A stretch of DNA of 54,354 nt from an uncultured Bacteroidales bacterium (GTDB lineage: Bacteria > Bacteroidota > Bacteroidia > Bacteroidales > UBA932). Below the pieces are notes generated by a model. It made no database searches. It was not told the origin of the DNA and worked only from the letters and a program-made list of their open reading frames with translations. The first letter of the stretch is position 1, and each line of letters starts with the position of its first letter. Shown here in pieces: positions 17,837-28,400 of the stretch. The DNA lies in contig CANRID010000012.1 in NCBI GenBank assembly GCA_947630665.1, positions 1 to 54,354 of the forward strand. Reading direction: 5' to 3'. Made by a program: the position numbers and the translations under genes.

Positions 17837-18202
17837 ATGGAATGTCTGTGGTGCGGGAAGCCTTTGTGGGGAAGAAGCGATAAAAAATTCTGCGATGCGG
17901 GTTGCAGAAGTACATATCATAATGCCAGACGCAAGAGGGAAGGAGAGGAAGTAAAAAAAGTGAACCGTTTTCTGGCGCGGAATTACAATGTCCTTAAATC
18001 ACTGGATCAAAGGCATGTAAAATGTATTTCCATCGGGAAACTGACGGAAATGGGATTCAATCCGGGGTATTTTACGGGATCCCGGATCCCGGGCCCGAGG
18101 CCGGGGCGGAAAGCGGGGACGGTGGTGTATTTTTGTTATGATTACTCTTACACGCTTAACCGGACGCATTTGTATCTGCATTCTGTCCGGAAAGAAATTT
18201 AA
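17837..18202 (+). CDS. Small zinc-finger protein of unknown function
   Basis: 121 residues from ATG 17837; an upstream in-frame ATG at 17783 is less likely because similarity to the zinc-ribbon starts at MECLWCGKPLWGRSDKKFC. The N-terminal 35 residues carry C-x2-C...C-x3-C spacing followed by RSTYHNARRK, as in DUF2116-like zinc ribbons found in Bacteroidota. The rest is basic, with RIPGPRPGRKAG near the middle, and suggests nucleic-acid binding. No pathway can be assigned. It lies between ssb and a lipoprotein gene. Confidence 0.65.
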   Translation: MECLWCGKPLWGRSDKKFCDAGCRSTYHNARRKREGEEVKKVNRFLARNYNVLKSLDQRHVKCISIGKLTEMGFNPGYFTGSRIPGPRPGRKAGTVVYFCYDYSYTLNRTHLYLHSVRKEI

Positions 18203-18232
18203 ATCTCCATACCAACCAATTGAAATATTCCC

Positions 18233-18240
18233 TATTTTTG
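18233..18240 (+). promoter_or_regulatory. -7 promoter box for the coiled-coil lipoprotein
   Basis: TATTTTTG matches TAnnTTTG and lies 22 nt before the ATG at 18262. Its position supports that ATG rather than the in-frame one at 18220, which would lie upstream of the box. No TTTG at -33. Confidence 0.45.
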
Positions 18241-18261
18241 GTGCGCAAAATAACCGTAAAT

Positions 18262-19149
18262 ATGAAAAAGATCACTACACTGGCAATATTTGTTCTTGCT
18301 GTGGCCGGATTGTCCTCCTGTGTGGAGAGCTCCGGCAAATATCAGGCGCTTAAAGAGCAGTTGGACTCCCTGCAAGCGGATTATAATGCCCGATCTTCCG
18401 ATCTGGATCAGATCTTCGGGATTTTGAATGAAGTGGAACGGGGCCTGACTTCTATCCGGGAAAGCGAAAATATCATCGCAATGGAGTCGAAAGACGGGCT
18501 GGCGGTTCCCGCCAATTCCCGGGAACGGATGATTTCCGATATACAGGCTATTCAGGAGGCTATCGACAATTATCAAAAACAGATAGAGCAGCTTAAGAAG
18601 ACCGATAAAATACGGTCGGAGCAATTCAGAAAGAGACTCGAAGCGCTTTCCGCAGAGCTGAAGGAGAAATCGATGGTTATCGAAAGCCTTTCTAAACAAT
18701 TGGAAGAGAAGGATGCACAGTTAGTGCTTAAAACACGGCAGATCGCTTCGCTGGATCAGACGGTTTCCGCTCTTAAAAACGATATTACGAACCTGAGCGA
18801 TGAAAGCGCCCTTTTGCAGGAAAAAGTGGCGGGTCAGGAAAAGGAACTTTATTCCGCGTATTATATAACGGGAACCAAAAACGAACTGATCGAAGCGGGA
18901 GTAATGACTAAGGGAGGATTGTTCAAGTCGGCAAAAATCTCCTATCAGGCCCAAAAAGATGCATTCGTCCGAATAGACTATCGGGAAATAACGACAATCA
19001 ATACCAATGCGAAAAAAGTGAAAATATTGTCGGGCCATCCTAAAGGTACCTATGCCATAGAAGAGGTGAATGATGAAGCGGTTCTAACGATTTCCGACCC
19101 GGAGGCATTTTGGGAGCAGACGAGATATTTGGTAATTCAGATCCAATGA
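18262..19149 (+). CDS. Coiled-coil lipoprotein
   Basis: 295 residues from ATG 18262. A lipoprotein signal peptide (MKKITTLAIFVLAVAGLSSC) is followed by a long heptad-rich region (about residues 25-200) that predicts a coiled coil with Glu/Lys/Gln repeats. The last 90 residues (YYITGTKNELIEAGVMTKGGLF...) form a compact domain ending in LVIQIQ. This two-part layout matches Bacteroidota lipoproteins of unknown function, likely facing the periplasm. The M3 peptidase follows 38 nt downstream, perhaps on the same transcript. Confidence 0.75.
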   Translation: MKKITTLAIFVLAVAGLSSCVESSGKYQALKEQLDSLQADYNARSSDLDQIFGILNEVERGLTSIRESENIIAMESKDGLAVPANSRERMISDIQAIQEAIDNYQKQIEQLKKTDKIRSEQFRKRLEALSAELKEKSMVIESLSKQLEEKDAQLVLKTRQIASLDQTVSALKNDITNLSDESALLQEKVAGQEKELYSAYYITGTKNELIEAGVMTKGGLFKSAKISYQAQKDAFVRIDYREITTINTNAKKVKILSGHPKGTYAIEEVNDEAVLTISDPEAFWEQTRYLVIQIQ

Positions 19150-19187
19150 TCCTAATTCGCTGATACCTTTTTAATCTTATTATCCAG

Positions 19188-21293
19188 ATGAAAAAAATGT
19201 TGTTGTGTGCAGTATGTCTTGCTGCCTTATTGATTTCTTGTAAAACAGAGAAAGAGATGAATAATCCGTTATTAACTCCGTCCGGGAACCGTTACGGCGC
19301 ACCGGCATTTGATAAGATAAAGACCGAACATTATCTTCCCGCATTCAGACAGGCGATAGCCGAGGGGAAAAAAGAAATCGAGTCGATCATAAATAATCCG
19401 GAAGAACCCGATTTTGAGAATACCATACGGGCTTTGGAGTATGCCGGAGGTGCTTTGGAAAATGTTTCGGCGATATTTTTTAATTTGAACGAAGCCGATA
19501 CCGATCCGCAGATGCAGGCCGTCGCCCAGGAAATCACTCCGGAGCTTACCGAATACAACCTTTCCATCCTGCTTGACGAGAAGCTTTTCCAACGGGTGAA
19601 AAAAGTATATGAAAATAAGGATACGTTGAATCTGGACCAGGAAGATGCCAAACTCTTGGAGGAAACATATAAAAGTTTCACCGACAACGGAGCCGGTCTG
19701 TCGCCGGAAGACAAGGCGGAATTCGGGAAAATCCAGGAGGAGCTGAGCTTGGCGTCCCTGCAATTCGGAAATAACCTGCTGGCCGCCACCAACAGTTTCA
19801 TTTTGCATATTGCCGATTCCTCCCAGCTGGAAGGACTTCCGCAGTTCGTTATCGATGCAGGAGCTATGGAAGCCGAACAGCGGAATCTGGAAGGGTGGGT
19901 CTATACGCTTCAACAGCCCAGCTACGGACCGTTCATGCAGTACAGCAAAAGAAGGGACTTGCGGGAAAAGATGTGGCGTGCCTACAATACCCGCAGCCTC
20001 GGAGGTGAGAACGACAATCAGGAACTGATTAAGAAAATCGTGGATCTGCGCATCCGGGAAGCGAACCTGTTGGGACATAAAACCTACGCGGACTATGCTT
20101 TAAGGGACCGCATGGCTAAAAACGCTTCCACCGTAAACGCATTTTTGGAAGATCTTTTGGAAAAATCCTTGCCGTATGCCCGGAAAGACGTGGCGGCGAT
20201 ACAGGAATATGCGAATAAAGAGGGATTCCAGGGGCAGATCATGCCTTGGGACTGGGCCTATTATTCAGAGAAATTGAAGCATGAGAAATATTCTCTCAAC
20301 GATGAAATGCTTAAACCGTATTTCAAATTGGAGAATGTACAGCAGGCCGTCTTCGCGCTGGCGGATTCCCTGTACGGTCTTAAATTTATAGAGGCGGCCG
20401 ATATTCCGGGATACCATCCCGATGTAAAAGTCTATGATGTGCAAGATGCCGGCGGACGCCACATGGCGGTTCTGTATATGGATTTCTTCCCACGTGAAAG
20501 CAAGCAGGGCGGTGCCTGGATGACCTCTTTCAGGGAACAGCGGTTTACTCCCGACGGAAAAGAGGAACGTCCTTTCGTTTCCGTGGTGACCAATTTCAGC
20601 AAACCCACCGGTACCGAACCTTCCCTGCTCACTTTCTATGAAGTGACCACTATTTTACATGAATTCGGGCATGCTTTGCACGGCATGCTGGCGGAAGGAA
20701 AATACTCCTCCCTGACCGGTACGAATGTGGCCCGCGATTTTGTCGAGCTGCCTTCGCAAATCATGGAGAACTGGGCGACCGAGCCGGCATTTCTGGCTTC
20801 TTTCGCCAAACATTATAAAACCGGCGAAGTAATTCCGCAGGAAATGATCGACAAAATCATTGCATCCAAGAACTATAACAGCGGCTATGCAAGTGTACGG
20901 CAACTCGGATTCGGAATAGACGATATGGCCTGGCATACTCTGACCTCCGTACCTGGGGAAGATGTAGTGGATTTTGAGAAAAATGCTCTCGAAAATTGCC
21001 AGATTATGCCGTATATTCCGGGTACCGCTTTCTCTCCTTCTTTCTCCCATATATTTTCCGGCGGGTATGCTGCGGGATACTATTCTTATAAATGGGCGGA
21101 AGTGCTGGAAGCGGATGCATTCCTTCTGTTTAAGGAGAAAGGCATTTTCAACAAGGAAGTGGCCGAAAGTTTCCGCAAGAATATCCTTTCGCGGGGCGGT
21201 ATAGAGGATGCGGACGTACTGTACCGGAGATTCCGCGGCCGCGATCCCCGTCCGGAAGCATTGATGGAAAAACTGGGGCTTGTGGAGAAATAG
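19188..21293 (+). CDS. dcp: M3 family peptidyl-dipeptidase (Dcp-like) lipoprotein
   Basis: 701 residues, the usual length for Dcp/oligopeptidase A-like enzymes. It has a lipoprotein signal (MKKMLLCAVCLAALLISC), so the enzyme is anchored in the periplasm or outer membrane. The zinc site HEFGH is at 491-495 in TTILHEFGHALHGML; further conserved stretches are LPSQIMENWATEP and FSHIFSGGYAAGYYSYKWAEVLEADAF. It removes dipeptides from peptide C-termini. It follows the lipoprotein and converges on the MalY-type gene with 8 nt between stops. Confidence 0.93.
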   Translation: MKKMLLCAVCLAALLISCKTEKEMNNPLLTPSGNRYGAPAFDKIKTEHYLPAFRQAIAEGKKEIESIINNPEEPDFENTIRALEYAGGALENVSAIFFNLNEADTDPQMQAVAQEITPELTEYNLSILLDEKLFQRVKKVYENKDTLNLDQEDAKLLEETYKSFTDNGAGLSPEDKAEFGKIQEELSLASLQFGNNLLAATNSFILHIADSSQLEGLPQFVIDAGAMEAEQRNLEGWVYTLQQPSYGPFMQYSKRRDLREKMWRAYNTRSLGGENDNQELIKKIVDLRIREANLLGHKTYADYALRDRMAKNASTVNAFLEDLLEKSLPYARKDVAAIQEYANKEGFQGQIMPWDWAYYSEKLKHEKYSLNDEMLKPYFKLENVQQAVFALADSLYGLKFIEAADIPGYHPDVKVYDVQDAGGRHMAVLYMDFFPRESKQGGAWMTSFREQRFTPDGKEERPFVSVVTNFSKPTGTEPSLLTFYEVTTILHEFGHALHGMLAEGKYSSLTGTNVARDFVELPSQIMENWATEPAFLASFAKHYKTGEVIPQEMIDKIIASKNYNSGYASVRQLGFGIDDMAWHTLTSVPGEDVVDFEKNALENCQIMPYIPGTAFSPSFSHIFSGGYAAGYYSYKWAEVLEADAFLLFKEKGIFNKEVAESFRKNILSRGGIEDADVLYRRFRGRDPRPEALMEKLGLVEK

Positions 21294-21301
21294 TGCAGGA
21301 C

Positions 21302-22672
21302 TTAATGCCGGTTTTCCGGCCCCTGTTCCTCTGAATTTACGGAATACGCCAGCCTTCTCAAGGCTTCTTCCAGTACCTGTTTCGGAGTTCCTACATTTAG
21401 CCGCATATATCCTGCGCCTCCCGGACCGAAAGTGGAACCGTCGTTGAGCGCCAGCCGGGCTTTATTTATGAACAGATCCGTAATCAATTGCTGGGAAGCC
21501 TCGGGACTCCAGCTGGCGGTTCTTTTATTTTCCCATAATACTCTGCCTAATTCCCGACAGTCGAGCCAGACTATAAAAGAAGCCTGCGGGCGTAAAGGTT
21601 TTATCAGTTGGATGCTGTTCCCTCCTTTTATACCGGTTGGCGTATTTCCCGGTTCTGCCTCTATGTTTCCGTCCGGACCACTTTTGTGGGAGGCCTCCGT
21701 GAAGCGGGTAAAATGACGTTTGCAGAATTCTTCTACGAACAGGATATTCTTTTCTATATAGGCGAGCATTTCCCTGCGCCACTCATTCCCTTTCGTATAA
21801 GCCGCCATGGCGCCTCGGGTAGCCATGATTGTGGGGCTGTTCAGTTCATTTACCGCAAGCCAGCGGTAAAAAGGTTCCCTTAACTCTTTCTCCGGCACTA
21901 CCGCATAGGAGCTTACGATACCCGCCATGTTGAAAGTTTTCGAAGGCGCTCCCAACGTAATGCTTATTTTTTCCGCCTGACGGCTGACCGAGGCGAAAGG
22001 AATGTGCCGGCCTCCGAATAAAGGCATATCGGCATGGATTTCGTCTGCAATTACTAAGATATTGTATTTATAACAGATATCGGCCAGTTCGGTCAAGGTC
22101 TCCCGGTCCCAGGCGATTCCTCCGGGATTATGCGGATTGGAAAGAATCAGCGCCCTGCAATTCTCTTCCGATGCGATTTTTTTCAGATGTTCGAAATCCA
22201 TCGCATACGGACGGCTGTCGGAATCGGATAAACGGATAAGAGGATTGAAAACGATTTTCCGGTCGTTCCCGGCCGGCACATTCATAAAAGGAGGATAAAC
22301 CGGTGGCTGGACGATGATGCCGTCTCCTTTCCCGGTGAAAAAATTAAGAATATAGCCGATACCCTTTACGACGCCGGGAATGAAACTCAGCCATTGCTCT
22401 TCCACCGTCCATCCCTGTTCCTCTCCGAGCCATTTCTTTATAACGGGAAAATAGTCTTCCGGAATGACATTATAACCGTATAAGCCGGAATCGACCACTT
22501 CCTGCAATGCTTCCCTTATACACCGGGGCGACTCGAAATCCATATCGGCCACCCATAAAGGAATCAGATCGGAGCGTCCGAAATTCTTTTTCAGCGAATC
22601 CGTTTTCACGGCATCCGTATCGTGCCGTTCCACTATTTTATCAAAATCCATACTCATAATGTTATTTTTCAT
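21302..22672 (-). CDS. MalY/PatB-type PLP aminotransferase (cystathionine beta-lyase-like)
   Basis: 456 residues, longer than the usual 390. The N-terminus (RHDTDAVKTDSL..WVADMDFESPRCIREAL) and the PLP lysine at Lys245 in SKTFNMAG fit the MalY/PatB branch of fold-type I enzymes, which often cleave cystathionine or cysteine conjugates. NPHNPGG and DEIHADM are also conserved. An extra Gly/Pro/Asn-rich stretch of about 35 residues (around residue 330) separates the domains and explains the length. An internal start 15-21 nt downstream is possible. A TAATTTTG -7 box lies about 110 nt upstream. Confidence 0.88.
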   Translation of the reverse strand: MKNNIMSMDFDKIVERHDTDAVKTDSLKKNFGRSDLIPLWVADMDFESPRCIREALQEVVDSGLYGYNVIPEDYFPVIKKWLGEEQGWTVEEQWLSFIPGVVKGIGYILNFFTGKGDGIIVQPPVYPPFMNVPAGNDRKIVFNPLIRLSDSDSRPYAMDFEHLKKIASEENCRALILSNPHNPGGIAWDRETLTELADICYKYNILVIADEIHADMPLFGGRHIPFASVSRQAEKISITLGAPSKTFNMAGIVSSYAVVPEKELREPFYRWLAVNELNSPTIMATRGAMAAYTKGNEWRREMLAYIEKNILFVEEFCKRHFTRFTEASHKSGPDGNIEAEPGNTPTGIKGGNSIQLIKPLRPQASFIVWLDCRELGRVLWENKRTASWSPEASQQLITDLFINKARLALNDGSTFGPGGAGYMRLNVGTPKQVLEEALRRLAYSVNSEEQGPENRH

Positions 22673-22843
22673 TTACTTTTTTTCGTTTTTGCGCCGGCCA
22701 CGGACCGGTATATTGTCTCTGTCTGTCAATTTATTCGCTTCCTTTTTGCGTTTTACCGAATCTTATATTATCTTTATGCGACAAAATTATTGAAAAGCAA
22801 TATATAAAACTATATAAACCACAAACTATTTATCAATATTATT

Positions 22844-23029
22844 ATGGGAACAATCATTTGGCTGGCCGGCGTAGTCTTATCGATTCTGGCCATTATCGAC
22901 ATTACTAAAAAACCTATCAGCACGGGTTGGAAAATCGGTTGGTCCGTTATACTCCTCCTTACCGGATGGATCGGTCTGATTGTATATTATGTATATGCTA
23001 AAAATAAAATCGTAAACTGGAGCAAATGA
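22844..23029 (+). CDS. Small two-helix membrane protein (PLDc_N-like)
   Basis: 61 residues with two hydrophobic helices (about 3-20 and 31-50) joined by a short KKPISTGWKIGW loop. This resembles the phospholipase D-like N-terminal membrane hairpin found as a stand-alone small protein in Bacteroidota. It has an AT-rich leader and its own terminator at 23082. No function can be assigned. Confidence 0.7.
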   Translation: MGTIIWLAGVVLSILAIIDITKKPISTGWKIGWSVILLLTGWIGLIVYYVYAKNKIVNWSK

Positions 23030-23081
23030 TCCGGCAAAGTTTTCAGTATCCGGCATAGACAAATGCTTTTGATTGAATAGA

Positions 23082-23117
23082 TCGTCCCGACAGCTATTTT
23101 GCCGGGACGATTTTTTT
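23082..23117 (+). terminator. Intrinsic terminator after the small membrane protein
   Basis: The stem ATCGTCCCG (23082-23090) / CGGGACGAT (23103-23111) is followed by seven T. It is 53 nt after the stop codon of the 61-residue protein. Confidence 0.85.
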
Positions 23118-23161
23118 AATGAACGTAAAAGAGAACTCCGATAAGCCTCCGGATTTGAAAA

Positions 23162-23195
23162 TCACCCCTGCCGGAATAAACTTCGACAGGGGTGA
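23162..23195 (-). terminator. Hairpin ending the SusCD operon (terminator-like)
   Basis: The inverted repeat TCACCCCTG (23162-23170) / CAGGGGTGA (23187-23195) lies 40 nt after the stop of the DUF1735 gene. On the minus strand it is followed by only a weak T-run (ATTTTC), so efficiency is uncertain. Confidence 0.55.
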
Positions 23196-23234
23196 AATCA
23201 TAGAATCGGACTTGTCGGTCCTTTATGCAAAAGA

Positions 23235-23759
23235 CTAATTCTCCATCTGGACCCTTACATAGAGATGGCCGAAGTTTCCGCTGATGGTATATCCTTGCGG
23301 AACACCGGTAATCTTAATCGGCAGAAGGTAGTACTCTCCGGGCGTAAGCGAAGAGGTATTGATAGTCATCGTTTCTTCCAATAACTGGGTACCTTTCTTG
23401 ATTACGAGCGTAGAAGGAAGCGAATAGGTAGAGGCAGGCAGCAATTTATATTTCTGCGCGCTGGCGGCTAATGAGGCATTATACGTTTCCACCATCGATT
23501 CATCCACTCCTAACTGAACGGAGATATCTTCCGTGTTGTCGGAAGCACGGGAGATCGTGTAGTTGACCATCAGCGGGAATGTCTCGTTTTCGTTCGGGGT
23601 AACTTTGGTTAAGTTATATTCATGCGTTTTATACGGCAATTCTATAACGACTCCCAAATTGTCCCAATCTACAAGAGGATCGTCATCGAGGCAGGAAGTG
23701 GAGGTGAGCAGAAGCGCCATAAAGCACAGGCCCGATATGAATTTATTGATTGTTTTCAT
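23235..23759 (-). CDS. DUF1735-type SusE-position lipoprotein
   Basis: 174 residues. A lipoprotein signal (MKTINKFISGLCFMALLLTSTSC) ends at the lipid-modified Cys. The mature part carries a DUF1735-like immunoglobulin-fold domain with the phrase DISVQLGVDESMVETYNA, SLVIKKG-type strand and PGEYYLLPIKIT. It lies directly after the SusD gene (25 nt). Proteins at this place in Sus operons are surface-exposed and help bind the substrate. Here no glycan-binding feature is evident. Confidence 0.82.
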   Translation of the reverse strand: MKTINKFISGLCFMALLLTSTSCLDDDPLVDWDNLGVVIELPYKTHEYNLTKVTPNENETFPLMVNYTISRASDNTEDISVQLGVDESMVETYNASLAASAQKYKLLPASTYSLPSTLVIKKGTQLLEETMTINTSSLTPGEYYLLPIKITGVPQGYTISGNFGHLYVRVQMEN

Positions 23760-23784
23760 TATTGACTTAATGTTAGATATTTGA

Positions 23785-25431
23785 TTATAAATACAATTCC
23801 GTTCTTTCGATCAGATCGTTTTTCGTATCCCAGAATACGGTGGAGTTGAAAGGATCCACCTCCGGTTGTTTGGATACATTTTGCATATTCAGATTCCTTT
23901 CCGTCTGCGGATAAGGACAGCGGCAGATCCATTTGGTTTCGAATGCCTGGTTGGAGGCTTTCAGCTTAGGCAGGTCGGTCCTTCTCATTTCGCTCCATCC
24001 TTCCAGATTATTGTAATCGAAGAAACTGAGCCATTTTTGCGAACAGATCGCCTCGAGTTTCTGGTCGGAGCTTGTCATTTTGTCCCAATTCATAAAGACG
24101 TCGTCCTGGGACAGATATTCCTCCGCCGCTTCCTCTGCGGTTCCCGGAATAGGATCTCTCATGCCTGTAAGACCGTAATTTTCAGACGGATCCTGCATGG
24201 CTTTCTCATGTCTTTTCATAGCCGCCTTCACCGCATCCTCGTAATATTGTTTCGCTTGGCTATCACCTCCCGGAATCATCCCTCGCAGGGCCGCTTCCGC
24301 CAGCAGAAAGCCTACCTCCGCTCCGGAGATGAAAGTGTCGGCTCTTAACCTGCCGTTGGCTTTATCTGAACTGCCCGCCAGAATGCCGGTTCCGGTCGTA
24401 CAGGTATATTTCATTCTCGACGGGTTTTGTTGTCCGAACGGTATGCCTACATAATATTCCCGGTCCAGTCCATATTTCTCATAATCGGAAAAATGGTTCT
24501 CTACATCATTGCCAAGTTGGGTGCGGGGATCCGCATATACCCTTAGGCGCGGGTCGTTGTTATCGCGGAGCATATCCACCAGGGCGGCGGTGGGCATGTA
24601 CTGGCGGTGGTTTGTATTTTGTCCGCCGTTTTTATCCCAGCCGTAGCCTTCATAGAAAATATTCATTTTACCCGTTTCCACATAATAACCCGGATTGGCC
24701 TCTATGTTCTCGTAGATATCCAAACATTTGTCTGCAATGGCCGCTACCTGGGAGCTGACATCCTGCACATTGGAGATTCTCATCAGCAGACGCAGCTTGA
24801 TGGTATAAGCGATTTTTTTCCATAGTTGCAGATCGCCGTTTGCCATGAAATCCACGCTTCTCAGGGAAGTGGCATCGTAATTTCCCGTAATTGCCGCATC
24901 GAAGGCAGCTACCGCTTTATCCATATTGGAAATGAGGTCTGCATAAACGGCAGCTCCGTCATCGTATTCGGGATTGGTGAATTCGGCGGGTCTGCATGCC
25001 TGGGTGTAAGGGATGTTCTGCCATATATCCACCATCCGCTGATAATTTATCGCCAGAAGGGTTAAGGCTATCCCTTCATAGGCCCGATCTTCCTGCTTGA
25101 TGGCCTTGTCATACATTACGGTCAGGTTGCTGTTCTGTTGATAATAGGATTCCCACCAGCTGTCCATGTTCTGTGGCAGGATATTTCCGGTAAGTATCGG
25201 ATAGTTTCCGGAATATTCTCCGGATTTCGTCTGATACTGGGCGAGTTGCGCGGCATAGGTGTTATAGACCTGAGCATCCAGCATATTATATTCGGCTGCC
25301 GGAAGCAGCAGGCCCATGGTGATGACACTTGAGCTCGCATTGTTCGGGTTTTGATTGATATCCATCCAGCTTTTACAGCCCGAGGAACCCAACACTGCAA
25401 TTACTGCGATCAGTAATATATATTTTTTCAT
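23785..25431 (-). CDS. SusD/RagB-family outer-membrane lipoprotein
   Basis: 548 residues with a lipoprotein signal (MKKYILLIAVIAVLGSSGC). The sequence KSWMDINQNPNNASSS after the Cys and the TPR-like helical body fit the SusD-like nutrient-binding lipoproteins (second subfamily, as for RagB). It would cover the SusC pore and deliver the ligand. Conserved features include the FLLAEAALRG segment (about residue 385) and the QKWLSFFDYNNLEGWSEMRRTDLP block near the C-terminus. Its partner SusC lies 18 nt upstream and DUF1735 downstream. The ligand cannot be read, but peptidase genes are nearby. Confidence 0.93.
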   Translation of the reverse strand: MKKYILLIAVIAVLGSSGCKSWMDINQNPNNASSSVITMGLLLPAAEYNMLDAQVYNTYAAQLAQYQTKSGEYSGNYPILTGNILPQNMDSWWESYYQQNSNLTVMYDKAIKQEDRAYEGIALTLLAINYQRMVDIWQNIPYTQACRPAEFTNPEYDDGAAVYADLISNMDKAVAAFDAAITGNYDATSLRSVDFMANGDLQLWKKIAYTIKLRLLMRISNVQDVSSQVAAIADKCLDIYENIEANPGYYVETGKMNIFYEGYGWDKNGGQNTNHRQYMPTAALVDMLRDNNDPRLRVYADPRTQLGNDVENHFSDYEKYGLDREYYVGIPFGQQNPSRMKYTCTTGTGILAGSSDKANGRLRADTFISGAEVGFLLAEAALRGMIPGGDSQAKQYYEDAVKAAMKRHEKAMQDPSENYGLTGMRDPIPGTAEEAAEEYLSQDDVFMNWDKMTSSDQKLEAICSQKWLSFFDYNNLEGWSEMRRTDLPKLKASNQAFETKWICRCPYPQTERNLNMQNVSKQPEVDPFNSTVFWDTKNDLIERTELYL

Positions 25432-25449
25432 TTTTACCAGAATTAAAGG

Positions 25450-28400
25450 TTAGAAAGATAAGGTTATATTGAATCCGAACGTTCTGTAACCGGATTGCAC
25501 ATTCGAAGCGAGTCCGGGTGCATTGGCGTTTCCGTCGGCTCCGGACCAGTTTTCCGGGTCGCCCCAGTGGTTGGTGTCAGGAGTCCACATGAACAGGTTT
25601 CTTCCTACGAAACCGATGGAAGCCCGTTGGAAGATTCTGGTCTTTTCCAGAATCTTTTCCGGCAATTCATAATTCAAGGATAATTCACGCAATTTCCAGG
25701 CAGCGCCGCTGACAACGAAGTTGGCAATGGTGCTACGATACTGGCCGGTCCAGAAGTCCTTGCCTCCCGAGTTTACGGTAATATTGGTATTTTCTTTATA
25801 AACAGGATTTCCAGCCGCATCCGTACCGGCTTGGACTACAGAATTTGGAAATACGAAACGCTGACGGCCTGCTACACCTGAGGCCCAGGATGTTCCGGTA
25901 AACAACATTTCATATTCTTGGTAGAAACGCGTATAATGTCCGCCCCTGTAATCGAAAGTCGCGCTTAGAGAAAGATCTTTCCAGCGAAGGATCGTAGAAA
26001 GTCCGATTCTTACTTTCGGTTCGGTCGTACCGATCTGGGTGAGATCTCCTGCGCTCGGCAATCCCGTTGTCGCATTCACGATTACGCGCCCCTGATCATC
26101 GCGCAGGAAATCGGTCGCCTTGATCATCGGGAAAGTCTTGCCCTTGATTGCATAGATAGCGGAATAGATGTTCAGTTCATCGAGATCTCCATAGAGTTCC
26201 GTTACTTTGGAGGAGGCGAAAGTAGCGTTGGCGTTGATATTCCAGCTGAAGTCGCCCAACCGGATCAAAGGAGTCACTTTCAGATCCAGTTCCACACCCT
26301 GTCCGGTCATTACACCGGCATTGAGATATTGGGTTTCAGCACCTGTAGAGTGAGGAATACTTACATTTACGGTCTGGTCCGTAGTCTTCTGATGATAATA
26401 CGCCGCTTCGAATATAATGCGGTCCCTGAGCAACCCCAATTCCACTCCTGCTTCGAATTCCGTGGTAAATTCAGGGTTGAGATAGCGGTTGCGGATATTC
26501 TGGCTCATCGTATAGCCCACTAAAGATCCGAAAGGAAAATCACCGTCCATATTGGCCAGATCGTCCAATTCATAAACGCCGACATTTACCGTTCCCACTT
26601 TGGCGAAAGTGCCGCGGAGTTTCAGATAGGATATCCATTTGTTTTTCTTGATAGCCGGAATGGCATCGGAAAGCATAACGGATAGATTGGCTCCCGGATA
26701 GAAGAACGACCAGTTGCTCGGATCGAGCAGGGAGGTCCAGTCGTTACGGCCGGTTACCTGCAGATACGCCCAACCCAACATCGAGAAATCGACGCTTCCG
26801 TAAACCGATGTCCTGCGGGACTGATTCCAGGAGTTCGATCCGTTCAGTTCACCCATTTTATGTCCTACATTCCACAGATTGTCAATGCCGATTTGGTCAG
26901 CTCCCACACTTTTTGCTTCATAGTATTGATCCTGCATGGACCAGCCCAACATTCCCTTGATCTGGAATTTATCGCTGAATTTATGTTCCGCGAAAGCCAT
27001 GGCGTCTATGTTGACCCGGTTGGTGTAATTGGAGGTGGTGGTGAGAGCGGTGTAATAATCTCCGCTTGCGGCATAGCTTCTTCCCGATTGTTTTGCGTAT
27101 TCGGAAAAATGCCATGGATGATTGATGCTGTTTGTATTATTGATTCCGATATTCATACCGGCCCTTGCCTGGAATCGCAGCCATTGCAGCGGTTTGTATT
27201 CCAATTCGGCTGAGGCGGTGATGCGATCCCTGCGGGCTTTGCGGCGATATAGATCGATCTGGGCATACGGATTCAGGTAATAGGAATTGACCCATTGGTC
27301 CGGATTTGCTCCTTCTACGTTTCTCCAGTCTCTGTAGGCCGGAAGGTCGATATGGCCCGGCGTATTCCACAGACTCTGCATTCCGTTGGAGGAAGAGTTG
27401 TTCATATCCGTTTGGATATTGGAGTAGGAGACATTCGCTCCCGCCTTGAAATGCTTGTAGGATTTGGAGGCATTGAAACGGACGGTCTGGCGGTCCATAT
27501 AGTCGTGTACGACGGTGCCGGTGCGGTGAACGTTCTGGTAGGAGAGGAAGAAGCTGCCGCTCTCCCCGCCCGAAGCGTAGGAAACGTCGTTCTGAACGGT
27601 AACGCCCGTTTTATAATATCCTTCGCGGGCCCCTTCTTTGAAGTCATAGGTACCGGTGAGTTGTTTCACCTCTCCGTCCGCAGTCATGAATGGCGCCCCG
27701 ATATCTACAATTGAACCGTCGAACTCCGGACCGTATTGCTGGTTCTCTTCAGCGATATAACTCCCGAATCCGGTTATCGAATTCTCCGCTCCGGGTCCGA
27801 ATCGTTTCTGATAGTCGGGGAAATAGGCGAGTTTGTCGAAAGTGGTGGTCAGGGAGTAGGTAATTCTTGGCCGTCCCCGGTCCCCTTTCTTGGTTGTTAC
27901 GTACAGTACGCCGTTGGCAGCGGAAGATCCGTACAGGGCTGCCGCGCTACCTCCCTTCAATACCGAAATGTTCTCTATATCGTTAGGGTTCAGGCTTTGA
28001 AGATAATCCAGCGGAGTAGGTACTCCGTCTAACACTAACATCGCCTGGTTGTTTCCTTTGAAAGACCGGCTGCCGCGGAGATTTACGCGTACATCCGAAT
28101 CCAAGGCGGCCGAAGCTAAGCTGATCTGCAATCCGGATACCTTACCGATCAGGGCCTGGGTCGCGTCCACGTTTTTCGTTTTTGTCAGGTCTTCTGATGA
28201 TACCTTGGCGGTAGCATATCCGATTTCTTTCGCCTGACGCTGGATACCTAAGGCGGTTACCACTACCTGATCCAACGAAATGGCATCCGGATCTAATTTG
28301 ATCTCGAAGCGTGTCCGGTTTCCGATTTCGACTTCTGCCGTTATGTAGCCCATGTAGCTTACGACCAGATGAGTCGCATCGGCCGGTACGTCTTTTAACG

